In this document: positions 8,165 through 16,842 of the stretch, piece after piece
Layout of the letters: each line of letters starts with the position of its first letter
Position numbering within the stretch: the stretch's first letter is position 1
Assembly (NCBI GenBank): GCA_945903445.1
Contig: CAMDNZ010000001.1
Span: 62,001 to 126,000 of the forward strand
Origin: Bordetella parapertussis
GTDB lineage: Bacteria > Pseudomonadota > Gammaproteobacteria > Burkholderiales > Burkholderiaceae_B
Direction: 5' to 3'
DNA: 64,000 bases
The notes under the pieces: generated by a model
Database searches by the model: none
Told to the model about the DNA's origin: nothing
What the model saw: only the letters and a program-made list of their open reading frames with translations
Program-made: the position numbers and the translations under genes

Positions 8165-8946
8165 GCACTTCGCCCCCTACCGATTGGCGCGACTACGATT
8201 GGTCGTTGCTGCGTACCGATCCTTTGGACCCCTTGACCCATATGGCCTTGGACGCCGTGCTGGCCGACGAGGTGGCTGCGGGTCGCCGTCCGCCTACGCT
8301 GCGAATTTGGGAGTGGACGCGATCGGCGGTCGTGATCGGACGTTTTCAGTCGCTGCGTAACGAAGTGGACCCCGAAGGCGCAGCGCGTCATGGGGTGCAA
8401 GTCGTGCGCCGGGTCAGCGGCGGCGGGGCCATGTTTGTCGAGCCGGGCAATACCATCACCTACAGCATCTATGCGCCGGGTGACTTGGTACGCGGCATGA
8501 GCTTTGCCGAGTCGTATGCGTTTTTGGATCGATGGGTGTTGCGCGGTTTGGTCGAGTTAGGCCTCGAAGCCTTCTATCAGCCGCTCAACGACATCGCGAC
8601 GCCTGACGGCAAAATTGGCGGGGCCGCTCAAGCGCGACGTGGCGGCGCCGTGTTGCATCACGTCACGATGGCCTACGACATCGATTCCGACAAAATGGTC
8701 GAAGTGCTCAGAATCGGTAAAGAAAAGCTGTCCGACAAAGGCACTACCAGTGCCAAAAAACGCGTGGACCCCCTGCGACGTCAGACCGGCATGCCGCGCG
8801 AGGAGATCATCGATCGCTTGGTGGCGGGGTTTCGCGAGCATTACGGCTTGAGCGATGGCAGCATTAGCTCAGAAGAGTGGGCGAAGGTGCATGCCCAGAT
8901 CGTAGAAAAATATGCTACTGAGCAGTGGCTGGCGCTTGTGCCTTGA
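8161..8946 (+). CDS. lplA: Lipoate-protein ligase, catalytic subunit (LplA-like)
   Basis: A 261-residue biotin/lipoate ligase-fold protein that attaches lipoate (or octanoate) to the lipoyl domains of 2-oxoacid dehydrogenases and GcvH. The lipoate-binding motif RRVSGGGAMF lies at residues 83-92 and the catalytic lysine in DGKIGGAAQ (Lys151), followed by VLHHVTMAYDID. It lacks the C-terminal domain of E. coli LplA (337 residues); that domain appears to be encoded by the overlapping upstream gene. LipB-type octanoyltransferase is less likely because of the RRxSGGGA form and the partner gene. Confidence 0.82.
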   Translation: MSTSPPTDWRDYDWSLLRTDPLDPLTHMALDAVLADEVAAGRRPPTLRIWEWTRSAVVIGRFQSLRNEVDPEGAARHGVQVVRRVSGGGAMFVEPGNTITYSIYAPGDLVRGMSFAESYAFLDRWVLRGLVELGLEAFYQPLNDIATPDGKIGGAAQARRGGAVLHHVTMAYDIDSDKMVEVLRIGKEKLSDKGTTSAKKRVDPLRRQTGMPREEIIDRLVAGFREHYGLSDGSISSEEWAKVHAQIVEKYATEQWLALVP

Positions 8947-9055
8947 CGTCAATGCCGCTGCGGCCGATATGATGGCGCCGGGTGGCGCGAGCGGTCTTTA
9001 CCGTGATGATCGAATGCCCGGTGCTTTGGCCCCTCACGAATATGAGTTGGATCCG

Positions 9056-9871
9056 ATGACGCTTTTTAATCGTTTTTTATTGATAGCCGCAGCCGCCACG
9101 CTACTGGCCGCGTGCAGCAGCAGCCCGAAGAACATCACGCTGGCGACGCCCGATTCATCGGGGGCGAAGCCTACTGCCGCACAGTCGGGTGGACAGTCCG
9201 ACATTGCCACGCAAGCGATTCGCTACGTCCGCACTCGACCGGGATGTTCGGGCGACACGTGTCCCAGCATCGAAGTCGATAGCATTGCCGTGCCGGAAGT
9301 CCCGAAACTGAGTGAATTGATCGATCATGTGCTGGCGTTCATGACCGGCCTGGATCCTGCCCGTACCCCTGCTCATCAAACCCTGGTCGATTACGAACTC
9401 TATTTTTTCCAGACGGCACAGGCTCGCGATACCAGTATCTTTACAGCGAAGATTCGGGACACCTATAACGGACTCATCACTGTCGAGCTTCATACCAACC
9501 AGCACGTTACCGGCAGCGCGCATGGCGTGCCTGCCACCCAGTTCCTGAATTGGCAACGCGCTCGGCAAAGGGTTCTGGCACTGAACGAGGCCATCGAACC
9601 CGGCCAGCAGGCCGCGTTCCTTGCGGCCGCGCTAGCCGCCCATGGCCGCTGGAAAGCACAACAGGAAGACTATCGGCGCGACCCGGCCACATTCGACCGG
9701 ATGTGGCCGTTTCAGGAGACCGACAATTTCGCCTTGACCCAAAACGGCTTAGTGCTCAAATACGACGCCTACGAGATAGCGCCCTATGCTGCAGGCCAGC
9801 CAGAAATTTTGTTGCCCTACGGCGAATTGAACGGCGTGCTGGCGCCCGTCTGGCTGCCGCGCTCGCCCTGA
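9056..9871 (+). CDS. RsiV/DUF3298 family lipoprotein
   Basis: A 271-residue predicted lipoprotein. Residues 1-20 are a type II signal peptide with lipobox LLAAC (Cys20). The body contains the pattern of the DUF3298/RsiV fold: ITVELHTNQHVTGSAHGVP followed by a C-terminal part that ends PYAAGQPEILLPYGELNGVL. A CSGDTC pair near residue 67 might form a disulfide. In Bacillus the family includes RsiV, an anti-sigma factor that binds lysozyme; here there is no transmembrane anti-sigma domain or adjacent sigma gene, so only a periplasmic, possibly glycan-related binding role can be guessed. The start was set at ATG 9056, where the signal peptide begins; the frame is open back to 8912. Confidence 0.68.
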   Translation: MTLFNRFLLIAAAATLLAACSSSPKNITLATPDSSGAKPTAAQSGGQSDIATQAIRYVRTRPGCSGDTCPSIEVDSIAVPEVPKLSELIDHVLAFMTGLDPARTPAHQTLVDYELYFFQTAQARDTSIFTAKIRDTYNGLITVELHTNQHVTGSAHGVPATQFLNWQRARQRVLALNEAIEPGQQAAFLAAALAAHGRWKAQQEDYRRDPATFDRMWPFQETDNFALTQNGLVLKYDAYEIAPYAAGQPEILLPYGELNGVLAPVWLPRSP

Positions 9872-9915
9872 GCCGCCCAGGTGCGACGGACAATGGGCAT
9901 AGCGCCTGAGGACAC

Positions 9916-9932
9916 GGCCTTCGTTGAAGGCC
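9916..9932. terminator. Hairpin between convergent lipoprotein genes
   Basis: GGCCTTC (9916-9922), loop GTT, GAAGGCC (9926-9932): a perfect 7-bp stem in the 79-base gap between the convergent RsiV-like and S8 peptidase genes. There is no clear U run, so termination is a guess from its position. Confidence 0.4.
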
Positions 9933-9950
9933 GGGCATGGATGGCCATGT

Positions 9951-11885
9951 TCAGTGGCCTACGATTCGCAGATTTAATGCGGTCAATGAGGCATGCGAGG
10001 GATTGTCGGCTAAGTCGATGATTTCCAGTGTCCAGGTGCCGCGCGCCTGTTCGCCGAAAAAGGCGTTCGAGGCGGAAACGGGCACGCGAAACGAACTCAC
10101 GCCACTGAAATCGGGGTGCGGCAAGTCGTCCATATCCCGAAGACCGCTGAGCGGCGTCAACACGTGACTCTCGGTGCCCTGAGGCGAAATCAATTTCGCC
10201 GACAACCATCGCGGCCTCAGGTGAGTGGTGTTCAAGCCAAACTGAACGGCCTCGACAGTCACGTTTTTGTCGATGTCTATGGTCATTCGTGCAGGGCTGG
10301 CGTGATCGCCGATGATCGCTGCCGGATCGGTGCTCGCTCGCCATCCGCTGTCGATCGACTTAGGCAACCTGAAAGCATCCGGACGCTTCATGTCGAGGGC
10401 CATGTTCACGGCGGCCTGAGCATCGACCAAACCAAAACCGTACCAATTGCTGAACCGATAGCCTGCCTTGTTCGTGATCCATCCGTGTTCGACAAGCGTG
10501 TTTTTATAGCGTGCGGCTGGACGATCCAAATCAAGTGGTCGAGCCGTCGCGGCAAGAATGTATTTGACCTCGCGTTGGGTGAGTCTATCGTTGACATCCA
10601 GCATCAGGGCGGCGACACCGGACACCATTGGCGCAGCGGCCGAGCTGCCGCCGAAATTCGCGGTGTACTCGCATCGGGGTGCCAAGGCATTTGCGCGACT
10701 CAGCGCATTGGCGGGATATTCACTATCGGCGTTGTCGCCCCGATCGCAGCCAGTGAGATCGGTCGTCACGATGCCAGGACCGTAATCGGCCGGCTCTCCC
10801 ACGGTGTTGTAGGCACGTTGCAGTCCGCGTTCCCCTGCGGGGGCGACCACCCAAAGTGAACTTCCAGTCGTGGAGTAAGATGATTTCACCCCGGACGCGT
10901 TAACGGCCCCTACCGTGATCGAGTCGATAAACGTGGTGAAATAATCCAGTTGAGTCGCCTCGCACCCAAGCTTGTAGCGAGTTCCGAGACAGGACTTGAT
11001 GCTGATGTCATCTCCGTAGGCATCGGGCGCGCCATTGAAATGATTTCCACCGGCCACGACATAGACCCCCCCTAGACCTCGCCGGGAAGACGCCATGATG
11101 TTTTCCCATTCAGCTAAGCCGGAATGGCTCAAATCTCGATACACCATGGCCGAGGCCAACCCGAGGCTGTTATTAAAGACGTCGATGCCGCGGGCCTCCT
11201 TGCCCTCGCCCCACGCTTGGCCAAAATAAGTCCGAAAGCTGTCCTGCTCGACAATAGGGCTTTCGACCGAGACATTGACATAAGGGTTCAGACTGACGAG
11301 CGTGGCGTTTGGTGCCACACCACGTAGTCCGATTCCATTGCCGCCACGTGCTGCGACGACGCCGGCCACTTGCGTTGCATGTTCATCTGGGGTGTCGCCT
11401 ACAGCGCCATCGGCGGCGTAGTTATGCGATCGTTCGACTGAGACGTTGCCGATGAGGTCTGGATGATCCAGCTGAAAGGTTTCCTCAATAACTGCGACGG
11501 TCACCGACGATCCGCCGTTTCCTAGTTCGCCTGTCAGTAACGCGCCCATATTGAGGTCGACACCCGGGCATGGCAGATGATCGGCAAACACCTGCTGGCC
11601 GACATTCTTCAAATACCATTGATAGCCAAACAGCGGGTCGCGGCCCTCAGGCCGAGCAACAGTTCGCGCCGAGGGGGGCGAGCAGCTTACCAACAGCGAA
11701 TTGCCGTTGACCCGAAGTGTGGCGGCAGGCTTTGGATCTTGAATGGCTTTTCTGTCGGCACCCTTGTCGGCTTGCTCGCCGACTGCCGATTGGACGTCCG
11801 GATCGGCACTACACGCGGTCAGGACCATTAATGCGGAAATCGAAGCCAGGCGTTGTAATGCGCCGGCCCGTAGATCGAGCGACAT
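9951..11885 (-). CDS. S8 (subtilisin/kexin-like) serine peptidase lipoprotein with P domain
   Basis: A 644-residue predicted lipoprotein: the lipobox VLTAC puts the lipidated cysteine at 25. A subtilase domain spans about residues 85-510 with His169 (DEHATQVAGVVAA), oxyanion Asn281 (VYVVAGGNHF) and nucleophile Ser415 (GGSSAAAPMVSGVAALM). At the place of the catalytic Asp, where kexins have VxDDG and subtilisins VIDSG, the sequence reads VAVIEETFQLDHPDL, so Glu134 (codon GAG) replaces Asp. Residues about 530-644 form a proprotein-convertase P domain (GTWTLEIIDLADN near the end). The kexin-type P domain suggests cleavage at specific, perhaps basic, sites of exported proteins. Activity is uncertain because of the Glu. 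It is convergent with the RsiV-like lipoprotein. Confidence 0.85.
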   Translation of the reverse strand: MSLDLRAGALQRLASISALMVLTACSADPDVQSAVGEQADKGADRKAIQDPKPAATLRVNGNSLLVSCSPPSARTVARPEGRDPLFGYQWYLKNVGQQVFADHLPCPGVDLNMGALLTGELGNGGSSVTVAVIEETFQLDHPDLIGNVSVERSHNYAADGAVGDTPDEHATQVAGVVAARGGNGIGLRGVAPNATLVSLNPYVNVSVESPIVEQDSFRTYFGQAWGEGKEARGIDVFNNSLGLASAMVYRDLSHSGLAEWENIMASSRRGLGGVYVVAGGNHFNGAPDAYGDDISIKSCLGTRYKLGCEATQLDYFTTFIDSITVGAVNASGVKSSYSTTGSSLWVVAPAGERGLQRAYNTVGEPADYGPGIVTTDLTGCDRGDNADSEYPANALSRANALAPRCEYTANFGGSSAAAPMVSGVAALMLDVNDRLTQREVKYILAATARPLDLDRPAARYKNTLVEHGWITNKAGYRFSNWYGFGLVDAQAAVNMALDMKRPDAFRLPKSIDSGWRASTDPAAIIGDHASPARMTIDIDKNVTVEAVQFGLNTTHLRPRWLSAKLISPQGTESHVLTPLSGLRDMDDLPHPDFSGVSSFRVPVSASNAFFGEQARGTWTLEIIDLADNPSHASLTALNLRIVGH

Positions 11886-11965
11886 GAGGATTTCCTTTTG
11901 ACACGAAATAGCGTCCCACTCTACGTCGTGCTGGAAAACCGAAAGTTAAGCCGCCCGTCCCACTA

Positions 11966-13261
11966 TCAAGGATACAAACCGCGCACCTGGCGCGCTTGCA
12001 GAATGCGCGTGCACGCGGTGATGAACGCGGCGGTGCGCAGCGTCACCTTGTTGTCTTCGGCAGTCTTGGAGACCGCCTGATACGCTTCGCGCATGATGCG
12101 TTCGAGGCGGCGATTGATTTCGTCTTCGTCCCAGAAGAAGCTGGAGAAATCCTGCACCCACTCGAAGTAGCTGACCGTCACGCCGCCTGCGTTGGCCAGC
12201 ACGTCGGGCACCACCAAGATACCGTTGTCGGCCAGAATGTCGTCGGCCTCGGGCGTGGTCGGACCGTTCGCGCCTTCGACCACGATCTTTGCGCGCACCG
12301 TATGGGCATTGGCTTCGGTGATTTGCGACTCCAGCGCTGCAGGAATCAGGAACTCGGTTTCCAGCGCCCAGAACGTGGCTTGGTCGATGACCTCGGCCTT
12401 GGTGAAACCCTTTACGCCACCGCCCCCAGTCTCGGAGACATGCCGGAAAAGGTCAGACAAATCCAGCCCCTGTGGGTTGTACACCACGCCCGTGTGATCC
12501 TGTACCGCGATGACTTTGGCGCCAGCGTCTGCAAACAGACGAGCTGCCGTGCCACCCACGTTACCGAAGCCTTGGACGACGACGCGTGCGCCTTCGATCG
12601 GAATGTTCAAATCACGCGCCGCTTCGCATGCGGTCACAAACACGCCTCGCCCGGTCGCCTCGACCCGGCCCAAGCTGCCACCCAGGGAAATCGGTTTGCC
12701 GGTCACTACACCGGTCGAACTCACGCCTTCGTTCATCGAGTAGGTGTCCATCATCCAGGCCATGGTCTGGGCGTTGGTGTTCACGTCGGGCGCAGGAATG
12801 TCCTTGCTCGGTCCGATAATGACGCCAATCTCCGTCGTATAACGGCGGGTGATACGTTCCAACTCGGCTTGCGAGTAATTGCGCGGGTCGATTCGGATAC
12901 CGCCTTTGGCACCGCCGTAGGGCAGATTCACCGCAGCGTTTTTGATCGACATCCAGGCGCTCAGTGCCATCACTTCCGACAGTGTGACGTCCTGGTGGTA
13001 ACGCACCCCGCCCTTGCCCGGGCCACGCGAGGTATTGTGCTGAACGCGATAGCCTTCGAAGTGCGCGATATGACCGTTGTCCAGTTCGATGGGAACGTCC
13101 ACCTGCAAGATCCGCTTGGGACGCTTGAGGGTTTCGGCCCAACGGGCCAGACTTCCCAAATACGGGGTCACACGATCAACCTGCTGTAGATACACTCCCC
13201 ACGGACCGAGATGATCGGCGGGCAGAAAGGAAGGCAGTTCGTGTTTGGGCAAATCGCTCAT
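11966..13261 (-). CDS. gdhA: Glutamate dehydrogenase (Glu/Leu/Phe/Val family)
   Basis: A 431-residue hexameric-type glutamate dehydrogenase that interconverts glutamate and 2-oxoglutarate plus ammonium. The substrate-binding stretch [13 protein letters not shown], the catalytic lysine in [12 protein letters not shown] (Lys119), [20 protein letters not shown] and the Rossmann motif [17 protein letters not shown] are all present. The length and the [14 protein letters not shown] form resemble the NAD-linked, catabolic GudB/RocG-like branch, common in Burkholderiales; cofactor choice is inferred. It stands alone. An AT-rich palindrome sits in the upstream gap. Confidence 0.92.
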   Translation of the reverse strand: MSDLPKHELPSFLPADHLGPWGVYLQQVDRVTPYLGSLARWAETLKRPKRILQVDVPIELDNGHIAHFEGYRVQHNTSRGPGKGGVRYHQDVTLSEVMALSAWMSIKNAAVNLPYGGAKGGIRIDPRNYSQAELERITRRYTTEIGVIIGPSKDIPAPDVNTNAQTMAWMMDTYSMNEGVSSTGVVTGKPISLGGSLGRVEATGRGVFVTACEAARDLNIPIEGARVVVQGFGNVGGTAARLFADAGAKVIAVQDHTGVVYNPQGLDLSDLFRHVSETGGGGVKGFTKAEVIDQATFWALETEFLIPAALESQITEANAHTVRAKIVVEGANGPTTPEADDILADNGILVVPDVLANAGGVTVSYFEWVQDFSSFFWDEDEINRRLERIMREAYQAVSKTAEDNKVTLRTAAFITACTRILQARQVRGLYP

Positions 13262-13312
13262 TCGAAGGCTCCATCAGTTGAGTGCTGCATTCTAGCGTCG
13301 GATTCGTTCCGA

Positions 13313-13344
13313 CCCCATTTTGTTAAATAAATATTTAAATGGGG
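13313..13344. promoter_or_regulatory. AT-rich palindrome upstream of gdhA
   Basis: CCCCATTT at 13313-13320 and AAATGGGG at 13337-13344 are exact reverse complements around a 16-base A/T stretch, about 50 bases upstream of the gdhA start. The shape is that of an operator for a dimeric regulator, possibly over the promoter. The regulator is not identified. Confidence 0.5.
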
Positions 13345-13399
13345 ACGATCTTTGACATCATAGGTCAATGGCGACCTTTTTCATGGTGCAACCCGTCCC

Positions 13400-14266
13400 T
13401 CAATATTCCGCACCCAATCGGACGCCTTGAACACCGGAGGCGTCGGCGTCCTCAGACGGCCGACTCGCATCGAATCCCGGGTGTGGGGCCGCCAGCGTCC
13501 CCGACGGATAGACACCCTGCCCCTGCGGCGTGGCGGTCCCAACAGGCGTCGCGACGGGTGACGATGCTGCCGATGTGCCCAGTTGCGACTGGCGTTTGCG
13601 TTCACCCTTGGCGATTACTTCGTCGAGCTTCTTGGCCAGGCGATCGGCGTTGGCCGCCCGAGCCCAGTCGGCCGCATCGAGCTTGGACAGATTACGCGTG
13701 CTCGGCTCGGCGCCGGCATCCAGCAAGAGCTGAACCATTTTTTCGTTCTTGGACAAGGCCGCCATCATGAGCGGCGTAGTGCCGTCGGGCGACGGCGCAT
13801 TGATGATGGCTTTGCGACGAATCAGCAACTGCGCGACCTCCAACTGCCCGCGCGAGGCGGCATAGTGCAGCGGCGTCCAACCCAGACGATTGACCTGTGC
13901 GCCCCGGTCGAGCAGCACTCGAACACGCTTGGTCTCGCCCAACACGCTCAGCAGCACCAAAGGTGTTTCGCCTTCGCGATTGGCGGCGTCTATATCGATG
14001 TTCGGCTGTTTCAGAAGGCCGTCATAGGTCTTCCAAGCTTTATGACGAATCGCCTCGACCAGCGTGGGCTGGCCCTCGGGATCGACTCGGTTGGGGTCGG
14101 CTCCCTTTTGGATCAGCGGATCGATCTGGTGCCAGAAATCGTTGCGAACATAAAACCACCAATCGTCCATGGCGGCAGCCCCCGTCGTCATGGATGCCGA
14201 CAGCACGACGGCACCAACCCAGGCGCGCAAGCCAGGATAACGTGAAACGACAGTGTGATTACGCAT
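13400..14266 (-). CDS. Exported ankyrin-repeat protein
   Basis: A 288-residue protein with a signal peptide (cleavage near AAA at 30-32) followed by MDDWWFYVRNDFWHQIDP. Five to six ankyrin repeats run from about residue 35 to 215; the clearest read EGETPLVLLSVLG, GWTPLHYAASRGQLEVAQLL and DGTTPLMMAALSKNEKMVQL. The last 65 residues are Ser/Pro/Gly rich and unstructured. Ankyrin repeats bind proteins; a periplasmic partner is not evident. The gene is monocistronic, between gdhA and ycfH on the same strand. Similar proteins in Alcaligenaceae are annotated only as ankyrin-domain proteins, so no pathway is claimed. Confidence 0.8.
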   Translation of the reverse strand: MRNHTVVSRYPGLRAWVGAVVLSASMTTGAAAMDDWWFYVRNDFWHQIDPLIQKGADPNRVDPEGQPTLVEAIRHKAWKTYDGLLKQPNIDIDAANREGETPLVLLSVLGETKRVRVLLDRGAQVNRLGWTPLHYAASRGQLEVAQLLIRRKAIINAPSPDGTTPLMMAALSKNEKMVQLLLDAGAEPSTRNLSKLDAADWARAANADRLAKKLDEVIAKGERKRQSQLGTSAASSPVATPVGTATPQGQGVYPSGTLAAPHPGFDASRPSEDADASGVQGVRLGAEY

Positions 14267-14366
14267 GCAGACTCCAGCCCAAAGCCGATCAATCTTCTAC
14301 TGTACCGCTACGCGCTCGTTCAGTTACGTCTGGCGGGAAACAAAAAGCTGGATTTCTTCTTTTGGT

Positions 14367-15158
14367 TTACGCCGAAGCCCGCTCGAACAATCGGAAAAAG
14401 TTTTCGGTGGTCGCTTCGGCCACCTGCGCTGTCGTCAAACCGCGCAATTGGGCGATATGTTCAGCCACATGCATGACAAACGACGGATCGTTACGTTTGC
14501 CGCGATGCGGCACCGGCGCCAAATAAGGCGAGTCGGTTTCGATCAGCAAACGGTCGAGCGGCACGCGCTGCGCCACATCATGCAGTACTTTGGCATTTTT
14601 GAATGTGACGATGCCAGACATCGAGATGTAGAAGCCCAGATCCAATGCAGCTTCGGCCACTTCCCACGACTCGGTGAAGCAGTGCATGACGCCGCCGGCG
14701 TGTTCTGCGCCTTCTTCCTTCAACATGCGAAGGGTGTCTTCCGGTGCCGAGCGGGTGTGAACAATCAGCGGCAAAGCGGCCTGTCGGGCGGCCGCGATAT
14801 GGCGAACGAAGCGTTCGCGCTGCCAATCCAGCGGTTCGGACAGGCGGTAGTAATCCAGTCCGGTCTCACCAATGGCGATCACGCGGGGATGCGCCGCCAA
14901 ACTCACCAGCTGCTCGACCGAGGGTTCGGCGACGTCTTCGTAATCGGGATGCACGCCTACCGACGCCCACAACTGTGGCGCACCTTCGGCACCGCACGCA
15001 TGAGCCTGGACCAGACCGATCAGGCCAGGCCAATCGGCCATGTTCACGCTAACCACTAAAGCATGGCCGACACCGTTTCGACGCATGCTTTGCAGCACGT
15101 TCGGCAGGTCCTGCACGAGGTCGGGGAAATTCAAATGGCAATGCGAATCGACAAACAT
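14367..15158 (-). CDS. ycfH: TatD-family metal-dependent hydrolase (YcfH)
   Basis: A 263-residue TIM-barrel hydrolase of the TatD DNase family. Metal ligands are visible in FVDSHCHLNF, GETGLDYYR, LIVHTRSAPED, GVMHCFTES and LIETDSPYLAPVP. The position directly after holB matches the tmk-holB-ycfH order of gammaproteobacteria, hence YcfH rather than the paralogue TatD; a nuclease or D-aminoacyl-tRNA deacylase activity is known for relatives. Start chosen at the ATG immediately before FVDSHCH (15158), 8 bases after the holB stop; the longer frame back to 15266 would overlap holB. Confidence 0.87.
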   Translation of the reverse strand: MFVDSHCHLNFPDLVQDLPNVLQSMRRNGVGHALVVSVNMADWPGLIGLVQAHACGAEGAPQLWASVGVHPDYEDVAEPSVEQLVSLAAHPRVIAIGETGLDYYRLSEPLDWQRERFVRHIAAARQAALPLIVHTRSAPEDTLRMLKEEGAEHAGGVMHCFTESWEVAEAALDLGFYISMSGIVTFKNAKVLHDVAQRVPLDRLLIETDSPYLAPVPHRGKRNDPSFVMHVAEHIAQLRGLTTAQVAEATTENFFRLFERASA

Positions 15159-15166
15159 AGGAATCG

Positions 15167-16216
15167 TTATGTGCCGCAGGCCGCCTGAGCCCGCGCAAGC
15201 AGGGCATGAGCGAACAACTTGGCGTTCAAGGGATGATTGGCCAGACGCCGCTGCTGAGTGATCCAACGAGCGGCATCAGTCAGCGCGGCGGGCTGGCTAC
15301 GGGCCGCGATGGCCGCGACCGACTCGCTCAGACTCGGAAAATAATGGACGGATTGACCGACGCTGGCCAAGCATAGATCGACGAACGTGCGTTGCAGGGT
15401 GTCCAGCCATTCGGCAGCGGGCACTTTGTCCAAGGCATCCGCCACCGTGCCGTTGTCCGGGCTACCGCCTTGTGCGACGACGGCCAGCCACTGGCCGATC
15501 CACTCGGGCACGGGCGTATCGCGTTGCGCGGCCAGACGCTGCGCTGCAAGCGGTGCCCCACCGGCAGCGGCCAGCCAAGCCGCCGCATCCTTCACGCCTT
15601 CGTTCGTCAGCCACGCGAGTGCCGCATCCGAGGCCGGTGCCGATAGCGCCAGACGGCGGCAGCGCGACACCAGCGTGGGCAATAAGCGATCGGGCGCATC
15701 GGCCACCAACAAGAACACGGTGTGCGCTGGCGGCTCTTCCAACACCTTCAGCACTGCATTGGCGGCCATCGGATTCAAGGCTTGTGCCGGATACAGCACG
15801 GCGACGCGCCAGCCGTTGCGGTGCGTCGCCGTATTGAACCAGCCATTCAGACTGCGAATCTGATCGATGCGGATATCCTTCGAGGGCGCGCGTTTCGGCG
15901 CGCCGGCTGCGGCCTCGGGGGCGGGTTCGGACGATTCGATCGCCTCGCCCTCGGCCAAGGCGATGGCTTCAGGGCGAATCATGCGCAAGTCGGGGTGATT
16001 ACCCGCAGCGATCCAGCCACAGGCCAGACACGCGCCGCAGGCCAAACCCTCGACGGCTTGCTCGCACAGCAGGCTCGCCGCTGCGGCACGGGCATAGCGC
16101 TCTTTGCCGATGCCAGGCAGACCATGAATCAACCAGGCGTGGGCGAAGCGCTCTCTGGCGGCCAACCACTCGCGTGCGGTGGCCGTATGCCAGGGCAAGA
16201 AGGTGTCGATGCTCAT
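15167..16216 (-). CDS. holB: DNA polymerase III subunit delta'
   Basis: A 349-residue clamp-loader subunit. The N-terminal AAA+ domain has [20 protein letters not shown] (degenerate Walker A), a zinc-binding cysteine set in [11 protein letters not shown], and [24 protein letters not shown], followed by the sensor region VSRCRRLAL. Delta' is the stator of the DnaX complex that loads the beta clamp. The gene overlaps the end of tmk by 4 bases and continues into ycfH, so the mltG-tmk-holB-ycfH genes probably form one transcript. A short acidic insert near residues 85-105 ([15 protein letters not shown]) is lineage-specific. Confidence 0.9.
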   Translation of the reverse strand: MSIDTFLPWHTATAREWLAARERFAHAWLIHGLPGIGKERYARAAAASLLCEQAVEGLACGACLACGWIAAGNHPDLRMIRPEAIALAEGEAIESSEPAPEAAAGAPKRAPSKDIRIDQIRSLNGWFNTATHRNGWRVAVLYPAQALNPMAANAVLKVLEEPPAHTVFLLVADAPDRLLPTLVSRCRRLALSAPASDAALAWLTNEGVKDAAAWLAAAGGAPLAAQRLAAQRDTPVPEWIGQWLAVVAQGGSPDNGTVADALDKVPAAEWLDTLQRTFVDLCLASVGQSVHYFPSLSESVAAIAARSQPAALTDAARWITQQRRLANHPLNAKLFAHALLARAQAACGT

Positions 16217-16842
16217 CCGTGCCCGCCCAGCAGTCGATCGATGTCTGCGCTCAGTTGCACACGCAGCGCCTCGATGCTCTGCGTGCCATCGAGAATATGG
16301 AATCGTGCGCCATCGGCACGCGCCCGAGCGTGATAACCCGCGCGGGTGCGCTCGAAAAACGCGCCGCTTTCTCGCTCAAAACGATCTGGCGTGCGCGCAC
16401 CGGCCAAGCGTTGTGCGGCCACTTCCAGCGGCACATCGAACAGCCAGGTCAGATCGGGTTTGAAGTCAGGATGCACCCAGCGTTCGAGTTCGGCGACGCG
16501 CGGCGCACCCAATTCGCGCCCGCCGCCCTGGTAGGCAAACGTCGCGTCGGTGAATCGATCGCACACCACCCAATCGCCTCGCGCCAACGCAGGCCGAACC
16601 GTGAGCGCCAGATGCTCGCTGCGTGCTGCGAACATCAGCAAAGTCTCGGTTTCGAGCTGCATGGGCGTATGCAGCAGAATGTCACGCAGGGTTTCGGCCA
16701 GCGGACAGCCTCCCGGCTCGCGGGTAGACACCACAGTCAGCCCGCGACCACGCAGATGATCGACCAGCCACTGGAGATGCGTGCTTTTGCCTGCGCCATC
16801 GACGCCTTCGAGCGTCAGAAACTTACCGGTGGAAAAACTCAT
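16213..16842 (-). CDS. tmk: Thymidylate kinase
   Basis: A 209-residue dTMP kinase that makes dTDP for DNA synthesis. The P loop is [17 protein letters not shown] near the N terminus, followed by VVSTREPGG, the DR motif in [19 protein letters not shown], and the lid [18 protein letters not shown]. The start at 16842 (ATG) overlaps the mltG stop as ATGA; the frame is open further upstream but that part is only the shadow of mltG. A bare P-loop kinase of this size with the TREPGG motif leaves little alternative. Confidence 0.93.
   Translation of the reverse strand: MSFSTGKFLTLEGVDGAGKSTHLQWLVDHLRGRGLTVVSTREPGGCPLAETLRDILLHTPMQLETETLLMFAARSEHLALTVRPALARGDWVVCDRFTDATFAYQGGGRELGAPRVAELERWVHPDFKPDLTWLFDVPLEVAAQRLAGARTPDRFERESGAFFERTRAGYHARARADGARFHILDGTQSIEALRVQLSADIDRLLGGHG

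Noticed and set aside
9056..9871. Anti-sigma factor identity for the RsiV-like protein
   Set aside because: RsiV proper has a cytoplasmic anti-sigma part and a membrane helix next to a sigma gene; this protein is a lipoprotein with none of these.
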